Shown piece by piece: positions 17,619 to 26,222 of a stretch of 64,000 nucleotides of DNA. The stretch is taken from assembly GCF_002860125.1 (NCBI RefSeq), contig NZ_PGVA01000014.1, forward strand, positions 62,001 through 126,000, given 5' to 3'. A model generated the notes under the pieces. That model was not told the origin of the DNA, did not search any database, and was given only the letters and a program-made list of their open reading frames with translations. Numbering within the stretch: position 1 is the stretch's first letter; each line of letters opens with the position of its first letter. Both the position numbers and the translations under genes were made by a program. This DNA comes from Bacillus canaveralius (GTDB lineage: Bacteria; Bacillota; Bacilli; Bacillales; Cytobacillaceae).

Positions 17619-17784
17619 TATAATCCCCCTCGCCTGAATTTCCGGTTTACAGTATAATTTAATGTCCATCAGAATACGATGGATTGACGCTGCTAAAACT
17701 TAACGCATTATTATTAGTAGTTTATTCATGCAGTTTCCATAAAATAATTATATAACAAAATAACAAAAAATTCTGCATAGAAAT

Positions 17785-17799
17785 ACGAAAGCGTTTTCA
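17785..17799. promoter_or_regulatory. Probable cre (CcpA-binding) site
   Basis: ACGAAAGCGTTTTCA differs at one position from the cre consensus form ATGAAAGCGTTTTCA. It lies 77-91 bases upstream of the biotin carboxylase start, where bound CcpA could block initiation or elongation, implying carbon catabolite repression. Confidence 0.7.
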
Positions 17800-17875
17800 C
17801 GCAAAAGCAGGAATCGGGCAGAAGATTGTAGAAATTCTCTATGGAGCCGCTATAACCGAAGAAAGGGGAAAGGGA

Positions 17876-19219
17876 ATGCGCAAAGTTTTAATTGCAAACA
17901 GGGGAGAAATTGCGTCAAGAATTATTAGGACGTGCCATCAGATGGGGATTGAAACCGTCGCTGTTTTTTCAGATGCTGATCAGGACATGCCGTATGTAAG
18001 GGAAGCAAAGAGTGCGTTTCGAATTGGGGAGCCACCCGTAAATAAATCGTATTTGAAAGGAAATGAAATATTGGAAATTGCCAGGGCAGAAGGAGTGGAG
18101 GGAATACATCCAGGCTATGGCTTTTTATCAGAAAATCCGGATTTTGCAAGAGCTGTCCGTACAGCAGGTATGATCTTTATTGGACCTGAAGCTGAAACGA
18201 TTGAATTGATGGGAGATAAGATCGCATCAAGGCAAACGATGAAGGACGCAGGAGTTCCGGTTGTGCCTGGAAGTGAAGAAGGCATGGCAACATTGGAAGC
18301 GGCCACGGCATTCGCAGCATCGATTGGCTATCCGGTTATGCTCAAGGCGAGCGGAGGTGGTGGCGGAATTGGCATGGTGCGCTGTGAAAATGAGCAAGCG
18401 CTCACTAAGTTTTATGAATCAACAAAAGCCCGGGCTAAAGCTTATTTTGGAAGTGAGGAAGTATTTATCGAAAAGTATATCGATAATGCCCGCCATGTCG
18501 AAGTGCAAATTTTCGGCGATGTGCATGGGAACATCGTTCATTTATACGAAAGGGATTGCTCGATCCAGCGGAGGCACCAAAAGGTTATTGAAGAAGCACC
18601 TTGCCCGTTTTTGTCTCAACAGGTTAGAGAGGAACTATATAAGACGGCAATTAAAGCTGCCGCAGCCGTTAAGTATGTGAATGCCGGGACGATTGAATTC
18701 ATTGTTGATGAACAACAGAATTTTTATTTCCTTGAAATGAATACAAGACTCCAGGTGGAACATCCGATCACAGAGCAAATTACCGGACTTGATCTTGTGA
18801 AGTGGCAAATCCTCACTGCGCGGGGTGAACAGTTGCCGCTTCTCCAGCCTGATATTTTACAAGCAGGGCATGCGATCGAATTCAGGCTATATGCAGAGGA
18901 TCCGGTCACTTTTATGCCCTCGCCGGGAAAAATTGCGACCTTCACCTGGGAAGAATCTCCAGGAGTAAGAATCGATCATGGTTATGAAGAAGGCAATACT
19001 GTCACGCCTTTTTATGACCCGATGATTTCGAAGTGCATTTTTTATGGAGAAACACGAATGGATGCCATACACAATGCCGGACAATTTTTTAACAGCCTGT
19101 CGGTTGCCGGCATTAAAACAAATTTGCCATTGTTCAAAGAAATCGTTAACGATAGCGATTTTAGGAATGGCAGTTATTCAACTGGATATTTATCAAGCAA
19201 ATCATTTGCTGTGAAATAA
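17876..19219 (+). CDS. Biotin carboxylase subunit of acyl-CoA carboxylase
   Basis: 447 residues from ATG 17876 after GAAAGGGGAAAGGG. The protein carries the AccC-type order: N-domain KVLIANRGEIASRIIRTC, HPGYGFLSENPDFA, ATP-grasp glycine loop KASGGGGGIGM (about 155-168), HVEVQIFGD, RDCSIQRRHQK and EMNTRLQVEHPITE. It carboxylates biotin on the carrier protein using ATP and bicarbonate. It is the first gene of a three-gene operon and is separate from housekeeping accC, which is normally beside accB. The operon most likely makes a propionyl-CoA or methylcrotonyl-CoA type carboxylase. Confidence 0.9.
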   Translation: MRKVLIANRGEIASRIIRTCHQMGIETVAVFSDADQDMPYVREAKSAFRIGEPPVNKSYLKGNEILEIARAEGVEGIHPGYGFLSENPDFARAVRTAGMIFIGPEAETIELMGDKIASRQTMKDAGVPVVPGSEEGMATLEAATAFAASIGYPVMLKASGGGGGIGMVRCENEQALTKFYESTKARAKAYFGSEEVFIEKYIDNARHVEVQIFGDVHGNIVHLYERDCSIQRRHQKVIEEAPCPFLSQQVREELYKTAIKAAAAVKYVNAGTIEFIVDEQQNFYFLEMNTRLQVEHPITEQITGLDLVKWQILTARGEQLPLLQPDILQAGHAIEFRLYAEDPVTFMPSPGKIATFTWEESPGVRIDHGYEEGNTVTPFYDPMISKCIFYGETRMDAIHNAGQFFNSLSVAGIKTNLPLFKEIVNDSDFRNGSYSTGYLSSKSFAVK

Positions 19220-19234
19220 AGGAGGAAGCAGGAT

Positions 19235-19447
19235 ATGAAAGAGATTACAGCTACGATGGCAGGAACGATCTTGAATGCACTTGTGCAAATTGGGGACGAA
19301 ATTACAGCCGGCCAGGAGGTTTTGATTCTCGAATCAATGAAGATGGAGATTCCGGTTGAAAGCCAGGTCGCAGGAAAAGTGGCTGAGTTGAAAGTGGATA
19401 TCGGTGATTTTGTCAATGAGGGAGACGTACTTGTTGTTTTGGAATAA
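19235..19447 (+). CDS. Biotin carboxyl carrier protein, short form
   Basis: 70 residues from ATG 19235 (AAAGGAGGAAGCAGG upstream). The whole protein is one biotinyl domain with the biotinylation motif LESMKMEIP (Lys36) and flanking glycine turns (MAGTIL, VAGKVAEL, GDFVNEGDVLVVLE). It lacks the alanine/proline-rich N-terminal extension of AccB, like YngHB-type carriers. It shuttles carboxybiotin between the flanking carboxylase and carboxyltransferase subunits. Confidence 0.93.
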   Translation: MKEITATMAGTILNALVQIGDEITAGQEVLILESMKMEIPVESQVAGKVAELKVDIGDFVNEGDVLVVLE

Positions 19448-19506
19448 ATCATCAAAGAATTGGATCATCACGTAAGAACTGCATTTTCAAATCAAGGAGG
19501 CAGAGC

Positions 19507-21048
19507 ATGACAACAGCAAAGATTTTAGAAGAAAAGCTGATCGAAAAAAGCAGGCAAATTGAAGCAGGCGGACACCCAAAGTATCACGAAAAGCTAAAGG
19601 GGCAAAATAAGCTGTTTGTCCGTGAGCGCTTGCGGCTGCTATTTGATGAAGGAACGTACCAGGAAGACGGGAAATTTGCGAATTGTCTCGAGGAAGACCT
19701 GCCTGCAGATGGTGTTGTTACAGCAATTGGCAGGATCAACGGCCAAACGGTTTGTGCGATGGCCAATGATTCAACTGTAAAGGCGGGATCATGGGGGGCA
19801 CGCACTGTTGAGAAAATTATCCGTATCCAGGAGACGGCTGAAAAACTGAAAGTGCCGATTTTATACTTGGTTGATTCAGCGGGAGCAAGAATTACCGATC
19901 AACTTGAAATGTTTCCGAATCGGCGCGGCGCGGGCAAAATATTTTATAACCAGGTAAAATTGTCCGGCATGGTTCCGCAAATTTGCCTGTTATTTGGGCC
20001 TTCTGCGGCAGGCGGCGCGTACATTCCGGCTTTTTGTGACATTGTTATCATGGTTGACCAGAATGCTTCCATGTATTTAGGTTCCCCGCGTATGGCAGAA
20101 AAAGTGATTGGCGAAAAAGTTACGCTCGAGGAAATGGGCGGTGCCCGGATGCATTGTACTGTCAGCGGCTGCGGTGATACGCTCGTATACAGCGAAGAGG
20201 AAGCGATTGAATCTGCCCGAAGCTATTTAACTTACTTCCCGGCAAGCTTTCAGGAAAAAACGCAAAAAGCGGCGGGCATCTCCGCAAAAAAGGGCCGTGA
20301 TTTAGAAGAAATCATCCCTGTAAATCAAAATGCGCCGTTTGATATGTACGAATGCATTGACGCGCTCATTGATGAGGGAAGCTTCTATGAAATCAAGAAA
20401 CTGTTTGCACCTGAATTGGTTACGGGATTGGCAAGAATTGATGGAAGAGCCGTTGGAATTATTGCGAACCAGCCAAAAGTAAAAGGCGGAGTGCTGTTTG
20501 TCGATTCCGCCGATAAAGGAGCAAAATTTATTCAGCTTTGTGATGCCTTCCATATTCCGTTGATTTTTTTGGCAGACGTACCTGGATTTATGATTGGCAC
20601 AAAGGTAGAGAGAGCAGGGATCATTCGCCACGGTGCGAAGCTAATCGCCGCGATGAGCTCGGCGACAGTTCCGAAAATTTCAGTCATTATCAGAAAAGCC
20701 TATGGTGCCGGGCTCTATGCCATGGCAGGCCCGGCGTTTGAACCGGACTGCTGCATTGCGCTGCCGACTGCACAAATCGCTGTAATGGGTCCGGAAGCTG
20801 CCGTAAATGCAGTTTATTCGAATAAAATTAACGAAATCGAGGATCCGAAAGAGCGGATTGCTTACGTTCAGGAAAAACAGCAGGAGTACAAAGAGCATAT
20901 CGATATATACAGGCTCGCCTCCGAAATGATTGTTGATGATATTGTCGCACCTGGTGAATTGCGGAACACTTTAATTGACAGGCTCGCTTATTATGAGACG
21001 AAACAACTGAACTTCAGTGTCCGCAAGCATCCTGTCTACCCCGTCTAA
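19507..21048 (+). CDS. Acyl-CoA carboxylase carboxyltransferase beta subunit
   Basis: 513 residues from ATG 19507 after AAGGAGGCAGAGC. Fused N- and C-carboxyltransferase crotonase domains of the PccB/MccB type are visible: KLFVRERLRLLFDEG, VDSAGARI, GPSAAGGAYIPAFCD with the oxyanion glycines, then VADVPGFMIGTKVERAGIIRHGAK-like LADVPGFMIGTK and RKAYGAGLYAMAGPAFEPD. It transfers CO2 from carboxybiotin to an acyl-CoA. Substrate specificity cannot be read by eye; short branched or propionyl-CoA are the main options. The single-chain form differs from the split AccA/AccD. Confidence 0.9.
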   Translation: MTTAKILEEKLIEKSRQIEAGGHPKYHEKLKGQNKLFVRERLRLLFDEGTYQEDGKFANCLEEDLPADGVVTAIGRINGQTVCAMANDSTVKAGSWGARTVEKIIRIQETAEKLKVPILYLVDSAGARITDQLEMFPNRRGAGKIFYNQVKLSGMVPQICLLFGPSAAGGAYIPAFCDIVIMVDQNASMYLGSPRMAEKVIGEKVTLEEMGGARMHCTVSGCGDTLVYSEEEAIESARSYLTYFPASFQEKTQKAAGISAKKGRDLEEIIPVNQNAPFDMYECIDALIDEGSFYEIKKLFAPELVTGLARIDGRAVGIIANQPKVKGGVLFVDSADKGAKFIQLCDAFHIPLIFLADVPGFMIGTKVERAGIIRHGAKLIAAMSSATVPKISVIIRKAYGAGLYAMAGPAFEPDCCIALPTAQIAVMGPEAAVNAVYSNKINEIEDPKERIAYVQEKQQEYKEHIDIYRLASEMIVDDIVAPGELRNTLIDRLAYYETKQLNFSVRKHPVYPV

Positions 21049-21054
21049 ACAAAA

Positions 21055-21095
21055 AAAGCAGCCCTTGCCAGCAATTTGGCCGGGCTGTTTTTCAT
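21055..21095 (+). terminator. Terminator of the carboxylase operon
   Basis: CAGCCC/GGGCTG stem with a long internal loop containing TTGCC/GGCC, preceded by A7 and followed by TTTTT. Confidence 0.75.
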
Positions 21096-21194
21096 AAAGT
21101 TTTCAAAAAACGATTGAAAAAATGCTCCTTTTTTCCCATGTTGTTTTATCTTCTGCTAAAATATTAACTAGAAATACCATTTGAGGTGCTTTTT

Positions 21195-22094
21195 ATGAAG
21201 ATTGGAATTATCGGCGCCGGTTCAATCGGCTTATTGTTCGGTTATTATTTGCAGTCTTATCATCATGTAACCATTTACACTAACTCCGTTGAACAGGCGG
21301 AAGCGATCAGGGCTGCAAAATTATCATGTGTGAAAAACGGGCAGCCGGATTCTGTGCCTATCGAAGCCCTTCCGTTTTCATCATGGAACGGAGAAGATGA
21401 GCTGACGGTTATCGCAGTCAAAGCTTATCAGCTGCCTGCTGTTCTTGAACAAATCAAGCTAAAATCGTCCAATAGCGGCAGCTTTTTGTTTTTGCAAAAC
21501 GGCATGGGCCATTTGCGATGGCTGGATGAGCTGTCTGCCGAAAATATATATGCAGGTTCTGTTGAGCATGGTGCATACAGGACTGGGCAAGCAAGTGTCA
21601 ACCATACTGGTACGGGCGTAACAAAGGTAGCCGTTTTCAAGGGAAGCGATTTTTTGCTAAGAAAGATGATTGCTCCTTTGTCTGGTGAGTTTCCATTTGT
21701 TCTTGAAGATAATGTCGAAAAAATGCTGATCAGCAAACTTATTGTCAATGCGGTCATCAATCCGCTCACGGCAGTATTAAATGTCCGAAACGGTCAATTA
21801 ATTGAAAACCCGTACTATTATCGGCTTTTACAAAAAATGTTTAGCGAAATCAAAACTATTCTTGATTTGCATGATGCAGATTCCCACTATCAAAATGTGC
21901 TCAGAATTTGCAATAAAACGGCATTCAATTATTCGTCGATGCTAACAGATATTAAGAACGGCCGAATGACCGAGATCGATTCGATTTTAGGGTACATTGT
22001 GGCTGAAGCTGAACGGAAGAAAATAGAGGCACCACTAGTAGATGCTTTTTTCCAATGTATTAAAGGCAAGGAGTATGGGGGAGAGGGGATATAA
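21195..22094 (+). CDS. ylbQ: Ketopantoate reductase-like protein YlbQ
   Basis: 299 residues from ATG 21195 after GAGGTGC. PanE/ApbA family: Rossmann motif KIGIIGAGSIGLLFGYYL at the N-terminus, VIAVKAYQL (catalytic-region Lys), LQNGMGHL, and the C-terminal helical KLIVNAVINPLTAVLNVRNG (conserved Lys and Asn). The reaction is NADPH reduction of 2-dehydropantoate to pantoate for CoA synthesis; ylbQ is a paralogue whose exact role is unproven. Its stop overlaps the next start by one base (TAATG). Confidence 0.85.
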   Translation: MKIGIIGAGSIGLLFGYYLQSYHHVTIYTNSVEQAEAIRAAKLSCVKNGQPDSVPIEALPFSSWNGEDELTVIAVKAYQLPAVLEQIKLKSSNSGSFLFLQNGMGHLRWLDELSAENIYAGSVEHGAYRTGQASVNHTGTGVTKVAVFKGSDFLLRKMIAPLSGEFPFVLEDNVEKMLISKLIVNAVINPLTAVLNVRNGQLIENPYYYRLLQKMFSEIKTILDLHDADSHYQNVLRICNKTAFNYSSMLTDIKNGRMTEIDSILGYIVAEAERKKIEAPLVDAFFQCIKGKEYGGEGI

Positions 22095-22489
22095 TGGAAT
22101 CTGTTTTTTCATTTCTTATCGCTACATTCGTAACAGCACCATTGCTTGGGTACATACTTGTTTTTGTGATCGCCAAGCAGTTAACGAAAAACCATCGCAG
22201 CTCCGTACAGCTTGCTATTGACATCAGCACGATTTTATTGATCATTTCAGTCCATTTCCTGATTGTTACGATCTGGGACAAATCGTTTTTATGGATCATT
22301 TTGCTCGGGATGATCAGCATTGCGATCGGGTTTGCTTTACTCCACTGGAAAATAAAGCACGAGATTAATCTTGCTTCTCTTTTTAAAGGATTTTGGCGGT
22401 TTAATTTTTTGCTGTTCTTTTCCGCCTATATCCTGCTCATTATTTTCGGCCTCATCCAAAGGGTTTCCATACATATATCTTTGCCCTGA
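22094..22489 (+). CDS. DUF3397-like integral membrane protein
   Basis: 131 residues from ATG 22094, overlapping the ylbQ stop. Four hydrophobic segments are visible (about 5-27, 42-60, 66-84, 104-124), with a basic loop KQLTKNH after the first. It resembles the DUF3397 family found ahead of bshC in many Bacillus. No catalytic residues or known function. Confidence 0.75.
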   Translation: MESVFSFLIATFVTAPLLGYILVFVIAKQLTKNHRSSVQLAIDISTILLIISVHFLIVTIWDKSFLWIILLGMISIAIGFALLHWKIKHEINLASLFKGFWRFNFLLFFSAYILLIIFGLIQRVSIHISLP

Positions 22490-22512
22490 AAACTCTGCGG
22501 GCAAAGTTTTTT
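22480..22512 (+). terminator. Terminator overlapping the DUF3397 stop
   Basis: TTTGCCC/GGGCAAA stem including the stop codon, followed by GTTTTTTC. Confidence 0.75.
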
Positions 22513-22573
22513 CATTTCCATGGTTGAGAATGCTATACTCTATAAAGAACTAATTACGAAAGGGAGTACTTGA

Positions 22574-24208
22574 ATGGAGATGATAAATCTCTCACTGCCC
22601 GGAACAAGCCGATTTGCAACCGATTATGCCGGATGGGTTCCAGGCATGGAACGATTTTTTCATTATAAATATCATGAACCGGCCGAATATCGGAGCCGGA
22701 TTGAAGAGCTGAACAACCGAAAATTCCATCGAAATGAGCTGGCAGACCACATTTCAGCTTTTATGGCAGCCTTCCCCGGATCGACTGCCATCAATAAATC
22801 AATTGAAAAACTCAGGCAAGAAAACAGCGTTGTTATCATGGGCGGACAACAGGCCGGAATCTTGACAGGCCCTTTATATACGATACATAAAATTATTTCG
22901 ATTATCAGTTTTGCCAAGCAGAAGGAACGAGAGCTGAACATACCAGTGGTGCCTGTTTTCTGGATTGCCGGTGAAGATCATGATTTTCAAGAGGTTAATC
23001 ATGTATACGTATGTGAAAAAAAACGTATTGAAAAATGGAACTATCCTGAACGAATTCTTGAAAAGAAAATGGTTTCTGATATCCAAATTGACGAAGAAAT
23101 TTGCAAAAGGTGGATTGAAGAAGTAATTGAGAGTTATGGGGAAACAGAGCACACTAGCAAACTGCTTCAATTTACCGGACAGCTGCTTAAGAAAAATCTT
23201 AATTTCGTCGATTTCTTTAGCGCAATCATTCTCGAGTTATTTAAAGAATATGGGCTGTTAATCGTAGATTCGGGCAATCGGGACCTTAGAATGCTTGAAA
23301 AAGAAATTTTGATAAGACAAATAAAAGATCATCAGCAAATTACAAACGCGGTTCATTTCCAACAGCAGCAGCTTGTCGCGGCCGGCTATAACAAGACGAT
23401 CGAAATTGCCGAACATGCCGCGAACTTATTTTATTATGACAGTACTGTCAACGAACGGATTTTGCTTGAATTTCGCCCGGAGGCTCAGCTTTTTATCGGC
23501 AAAAATGGCCGTGTTTCCTTCACGGAAGCAGAGCTGATCGAATTGGCGAACGAATTCCCAGAAAAATTAAGCAACAATGTTGTAACAAGGCCGTTAACCC
23601 AGGAATGGCTGTTCCCCACGCTTTCGTTTATCGGCGGTCCTGGCGAGATTGCGTACTGGGCAGAGTTGACAAAGGTTTTTGAACATTTCCAAATGAAGGT
23701 GCCACCGATTGTTCCCAGGTTAAACATGACGATTCTTGACCGTTCATTGGAAACAGATTTAACAGACCTGGAGATCAGCGTTGCTGAAGCTTTAACAAAA
23801 GGGGTCGAAGCTGCAAAATACCATTTTTTAAATTCGATTAAAGACGATGAGCTCGAACGCTTGTTTAGCGAAACGAGGCAGCAACTCAATGATAAATATC
23901 AGCTGATTCAAAATGTAGTCAAGCAAAAATATGCCGGGTTGCTTCCTTTATTGGAGAAAAACGAAAAGGTCGTCCAAAGCCAAATCGATTTTATGGCGGA
24001 TAAGCTTGACCTCGAAATACGGCTTCGCCATGCAAATACCTTAAATAAACTGGCCAGGATTGAGACTGCGCTTAAACCGCTTGGACTTCCCCAGGAGCGA
24101 GTTTGGAATATTTTTTACTATTTAAACAAGTATGGACTCGATTTTGTCAATGAGCTCCTAATGCTGCCATATGAATTTGATGGAACTCATAAAATTATTA
24201 AAGTTTAA
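22574..24208 (+). CDS. bshC: Bacillithiol biosynthesis cysteine-adding enzyme
   Basis: 544 residues from ATG 22574 after GAAAGGGAGTACTTGA. BshC (YllA) adds cysteine to glucosaminyl-malate, the last step of bacillithiol synthesis. Family motifs visible are VIMGGQQAGILTGPLYTIHK (about 93-112), VPVFWIAGEDHDFQEVNH (about 130-147) and the central LSFIGGPGEIAYWAEL; a coiled-coil C-terminal part follows. The length is standard. Its place directly before mraZ matches B. subtilis. Confidence 0.95.
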   Translation: MEMINLSLPGTSRFATDYAGWVPGMERFFHYKYHEPAEYRSRIEELNNRKFHRNELADHISAFMAAFPGSTAINKSIEKLRQENSVVIMGGQQAGILTGPLYTIHKIISIISFAKQKERELNIPVVPVFWIAGEDHDFQEVNHVYVCEKKRIEKWNYPERILEKKMVSDIQIDEEICKRWIEEVIESYGETEHTSKLLQFTGQLLKKNLNFVDFFSAIILELFKEYGLLIVDSGNRDLRMLEKEILIRQIKDHQQITNAVHFQQQQLVAAGYNKTIEIAEHAANLFYYDSTVNERILLEFRPEAQLFIGKNGRVSFTEAELIELANEFPEKLSNNVVTRPLTQEWLFPTLSFIGGPGEIAYWAELTKVFEHFQMKVPPIVPRLNMTILDRSLETDLTDLEISVAEALTKGVEAAKYHFLNSIKDDELERLFSETRQQLNDKYQLIQNVVKQKYAGLLPLLEKNEKVVQSQIDFMADKLDLEIRLRHANTLNKLARIETALKPLGLPQERVWNIFYYLNKYGLDFVNELLMLPYEFDGTHKIIKV

Positions 24209-24216
24209 CCGCCTGA

Positions 24217-24244
24217 CCTTATCTAATGATAAGGTTTTTTTGTT
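24217..24244 (+). terminator. Terminator after bshC
   Basis: Perfect CCTTATC/GATAAGG stem with loop TAAT followed by a long T tract, eight bases after the bshC stop. Confidence 0.9.
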
Positions 24245-24360
24245 TTTTATCGGCAGTATTCTTCGCGTTATTTCGCTGCTGCAGCTGGGAAATTAGTACA
24301 CGTTTGAATCGTCTTTTTATAGAAGTAATTACTATGAGCGAAGAGAATATTTAAAAAAGT

Positions 24361-24406
24361 GTGGAGAAAAGTGGGGGGATGTGGTACATTTTAGATAGAA
24401 AGTGGG
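24361..24406 (+). promoter_or_regulatory. MraZ-binding direct repeats
   Basis: GTGGA (24361), GTGGG (24371) and GTGGT (24381) recur at exactly 10-base intervals, and a further GTGGG lies at 24402. MraZ is known to bind tandem TGGG/GTGG boxes of this period upstream of its own gene, so this is the probable autoregulatory operator of the dcw cluster. Confidence 0.8.
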
Positions 24407-24414
24407 GTAACGGC

Positions 24415-24846
24415 ATGTTCATGGGTGAATACCATCATAACGTTGATAACAAAGGCCGCTTAATCGTGCCCGCAAAGTTCCGTGACAATCTCGGCGAAAT
24501 GTTCGTATTAACACGGGGCCTTGATCAATGTTTATTTGGCTATCCCATTTCTGAATGGAAGCTGATCGAAGAGAAGCTAAAAGGCCTTCCATTAACGAAA
24601 AAAGACGCGCGCGCCTTCACCCGTTTTTTCTTTTCAGGTGCTACAGAATGTGAATTGGATAAAATGGGACGCATCAACATCGCTTCTCCACTTGTTCAAT
24701 ATGCAAAATTGGAAAAAGAATGTGTCGTTTTAGGTGTTTCCAATCGAATTGAAATATGGAGCAAAAGTATTTGGGAAGAATATTTCGATCAATCTGAAGA
24801 ATCTTTTGCTGAAATTGCTGAAAATATGATTGGTTTTGATATATAA
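24415..24846 (+). CDS. mraZ: Transcriptional regulator MraZ
   Basis: 143 residues from ATG 24415 ([21 protein letters not shown] truncated to its core [15 protein letters not shown]). The open frame back to 24361 crosses the operator and is not coding. Two AbrB-like SpoVT halves are seen, the second at [16 protein letters not shown]. MraZ forms a ring-shaped oligomer that binds its own promoter and also inhibits or modulates RsmH. First gene of the dcw cluster. Confidence 0.95.
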   Translation: MFMGEYHHNVDNKGRLIVPAKFRDNLGEMFVLTRGLDQCLFGYPISEWKLIEEKLKGLPLTKKDARAFTRFFFSGATECELDKMGRINIASPLVQYAKLEKECVVLGVSNRIEIWSKSIWEEYFDQSEESFAEIAENMIGFDI

Positions 24847-24903
24847 AGGGAAAGTTATATCGATATAATTCCCTGCTCGTTTGATTGGAAGGATGAAAAG
24901 ATC

Positions 24904-25836
24904 ATGTTTCAACACACAACAGTATTGCTTCATGAAACGGTAGATGGGTTAAATATTAAACCGGATGGTACATATGTTGATTGCACACTCGGTGGGGCAG
25001 GGCACAGCGCCTTAATCCTTTCCAAGTTATCAAAGGACGGCAAGTTGTTCTCTTTTGACCAGGATGAAACGGCGATTGCCAATGCTTCAGAAAAGCTGAC
25101 AGAATACGGTGACCGCATCACGCTCATTAAAAGCAACTTTGCCCATTTGAAAAAAGAATTGAACGATCGTGGTGTAGAACGTGTTGACGGTGTCTTATAC
25201 GATCTCGGTGTGTCCTCTCCCCAGCTTGATACCGCTGAAAGAGGATTCAGCTACCATAATGACGCCCCGCTCGATATGAGAATGGATAAAACCGGCGATC
25301 TATCGGCTTATGATGTGATTAATAACTGGCCTTACGAGAAGCTGGTAAGGATTTTTTTTCAATATGGCGAAGAAAAATTTTCTAAGCAGATTGCCAGAAA
25401 AATTGAGGCAGCAAGAGCAACAGCACCGATTGAAACAACAGCCCAGTTGGTAGATCTCATAAAGGAAGCGATACCTGCCCCAGCCCGCAGAAAAGGGGGA
25501 CATCCGGCCAAACGAGTTTTTCAGGCGGTCCGGATTGCCGTTAATGATGAACTTGGGGTTTTTGAGGATTCTCTCGAGCAGGCAATCGATATCTTAAGTC
25601 CTGGAGGAAGAATCAGCGTGATTACCTTCCATTCGTTAGAGGACAGAATTTGCAAAACAGCTTTTAAGAAAGCAAGTGAAGGGCCGGAACTGCCGCCCGG
25701 GCTGCCGATCATTCCGGATGAGTTCAAGCCAAAAATGAAGCTGATTACACGCAAGCCGATTGTGCCTGGCGAAGAAGAAATAGAACAAAACAACCGGGCC
25801 AGATCTGCAAAACTAAGAATTGCGGAAAAAATATAA
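24904..25836 (+). CDS. rsmH: 16S rRNA m4C1402 methyltransferase RsmH
   Basis: 310 residues from ATG 24904 after TTGGAAGGATGAAAAGATC. RsmH (MraW) uses SAM to methylate N4 of C1402 in the 30S P site. [13 protein letters not shown] at the start, the SAM motif [32 protein letters not shown] and TFHSLEDRI are all conserved, as is the C-terminal [10 protein letters not shown]. ftsL follows 32 bases downstream. Confidence 0.96.
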   Translation: MFQHTTVLLHETVDGLNIKPDGTYVDCTLGGAGHSALILSKLSKDGKLFSFDQDETAIANASEKLTEYGDRITLIKSNFAHLKKELNDRGVERVDGVLYDLGVSSPQLDTAERGFSYHNDAPLDMRMDKTGDLSAYDVINNWPYEKLVRIFFQYGEEKFSKQIARKIEAARATAPIETTAQLVDLIKEAIPAPARRKGGHPAKRVFQAVRIAVNDELGVFEDSLEQAIDILSPGGRISVITFHSLEDRICKTAFKKASEGPELPPGLPIIPDEFKPKMKLITRKPIVPGEEEIEQNNRARSAKLRIAEKI

Positions 25837-25868
25837 AAGAAGTCAATATTTGAATCGGAGGGGAAAAG

Positions 25869-26222
25869 ATGAGTAATTTAGCAAGAAAGTTACAGCAAGA
25901 GCAACAGCAGCGGCATGTTGAAGTACCAAAAAAAGCATCGGTGAAAAATCCTTGGCTGACCCCTGGTGAAAAATTTCTTGGTATCGTATTTGCTGCCGTG
26001 ATTAGTTTTGGTGCCATACATATTGTTTCAAGCCAGGCAGCTATTTATGAAGTGAATAAAGATATTCAGCTTCTTGAAACTTCTATCCAGGAACAGCAAA
26101 AAGTAAATGGGGATCTGGGAAATCAAGTGGAAGAATTAAGTACATCTGAACGTATTAGGGCAGAAGCAGAGAAGCTTGGTTTAAAGCTTAATGAAAATAA
26201 TGTCAAGGTTGTGCAGGATTAA
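25869..26222 (+). CDS. ftsL: Cell division protein FtsL
   Basis: 117 residues from ATG 25869 (GGAGGGGAAAAG upstream). A short basic cytoplasmic part is followed by one membrane segment (FLGIVFAAVISFGAIHIV, about 37-54) and an extracytoplasmic leucine-zipper coiled coil (about 60-95). This is the standard bitopic FtsL, partner of DivIC and DivIB in the divisome. The stop overlaps the pbpB start by one base. Confidence 0.92.
   Translation: MSNLARKLQQEQQQRHVEVPKKASVKNPWLTPGEKFLGIVFAAVISFGAIHIVSSQAAIYEVNKDIQLLETSIQEQQKVNGDLGNQVEELSTSERIRAEAEKLGLKLNENNVKVVQD

Noticed and set aside
17876-21048. Housekeeping acetyl-CoA carboxylase operon
   Set aside because: The carboxyltransferase is a fused PccB/MccB-type chain and the carrier is the short form without the AccB extension, so this is an additional acyl-CoA carboxylase.
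24361-24414. N-terminal extension of mraZ from 24361
   Set aside because: The extra 18 codons lie over the MraZ boxes and homologues start at MFMGEY (24415).
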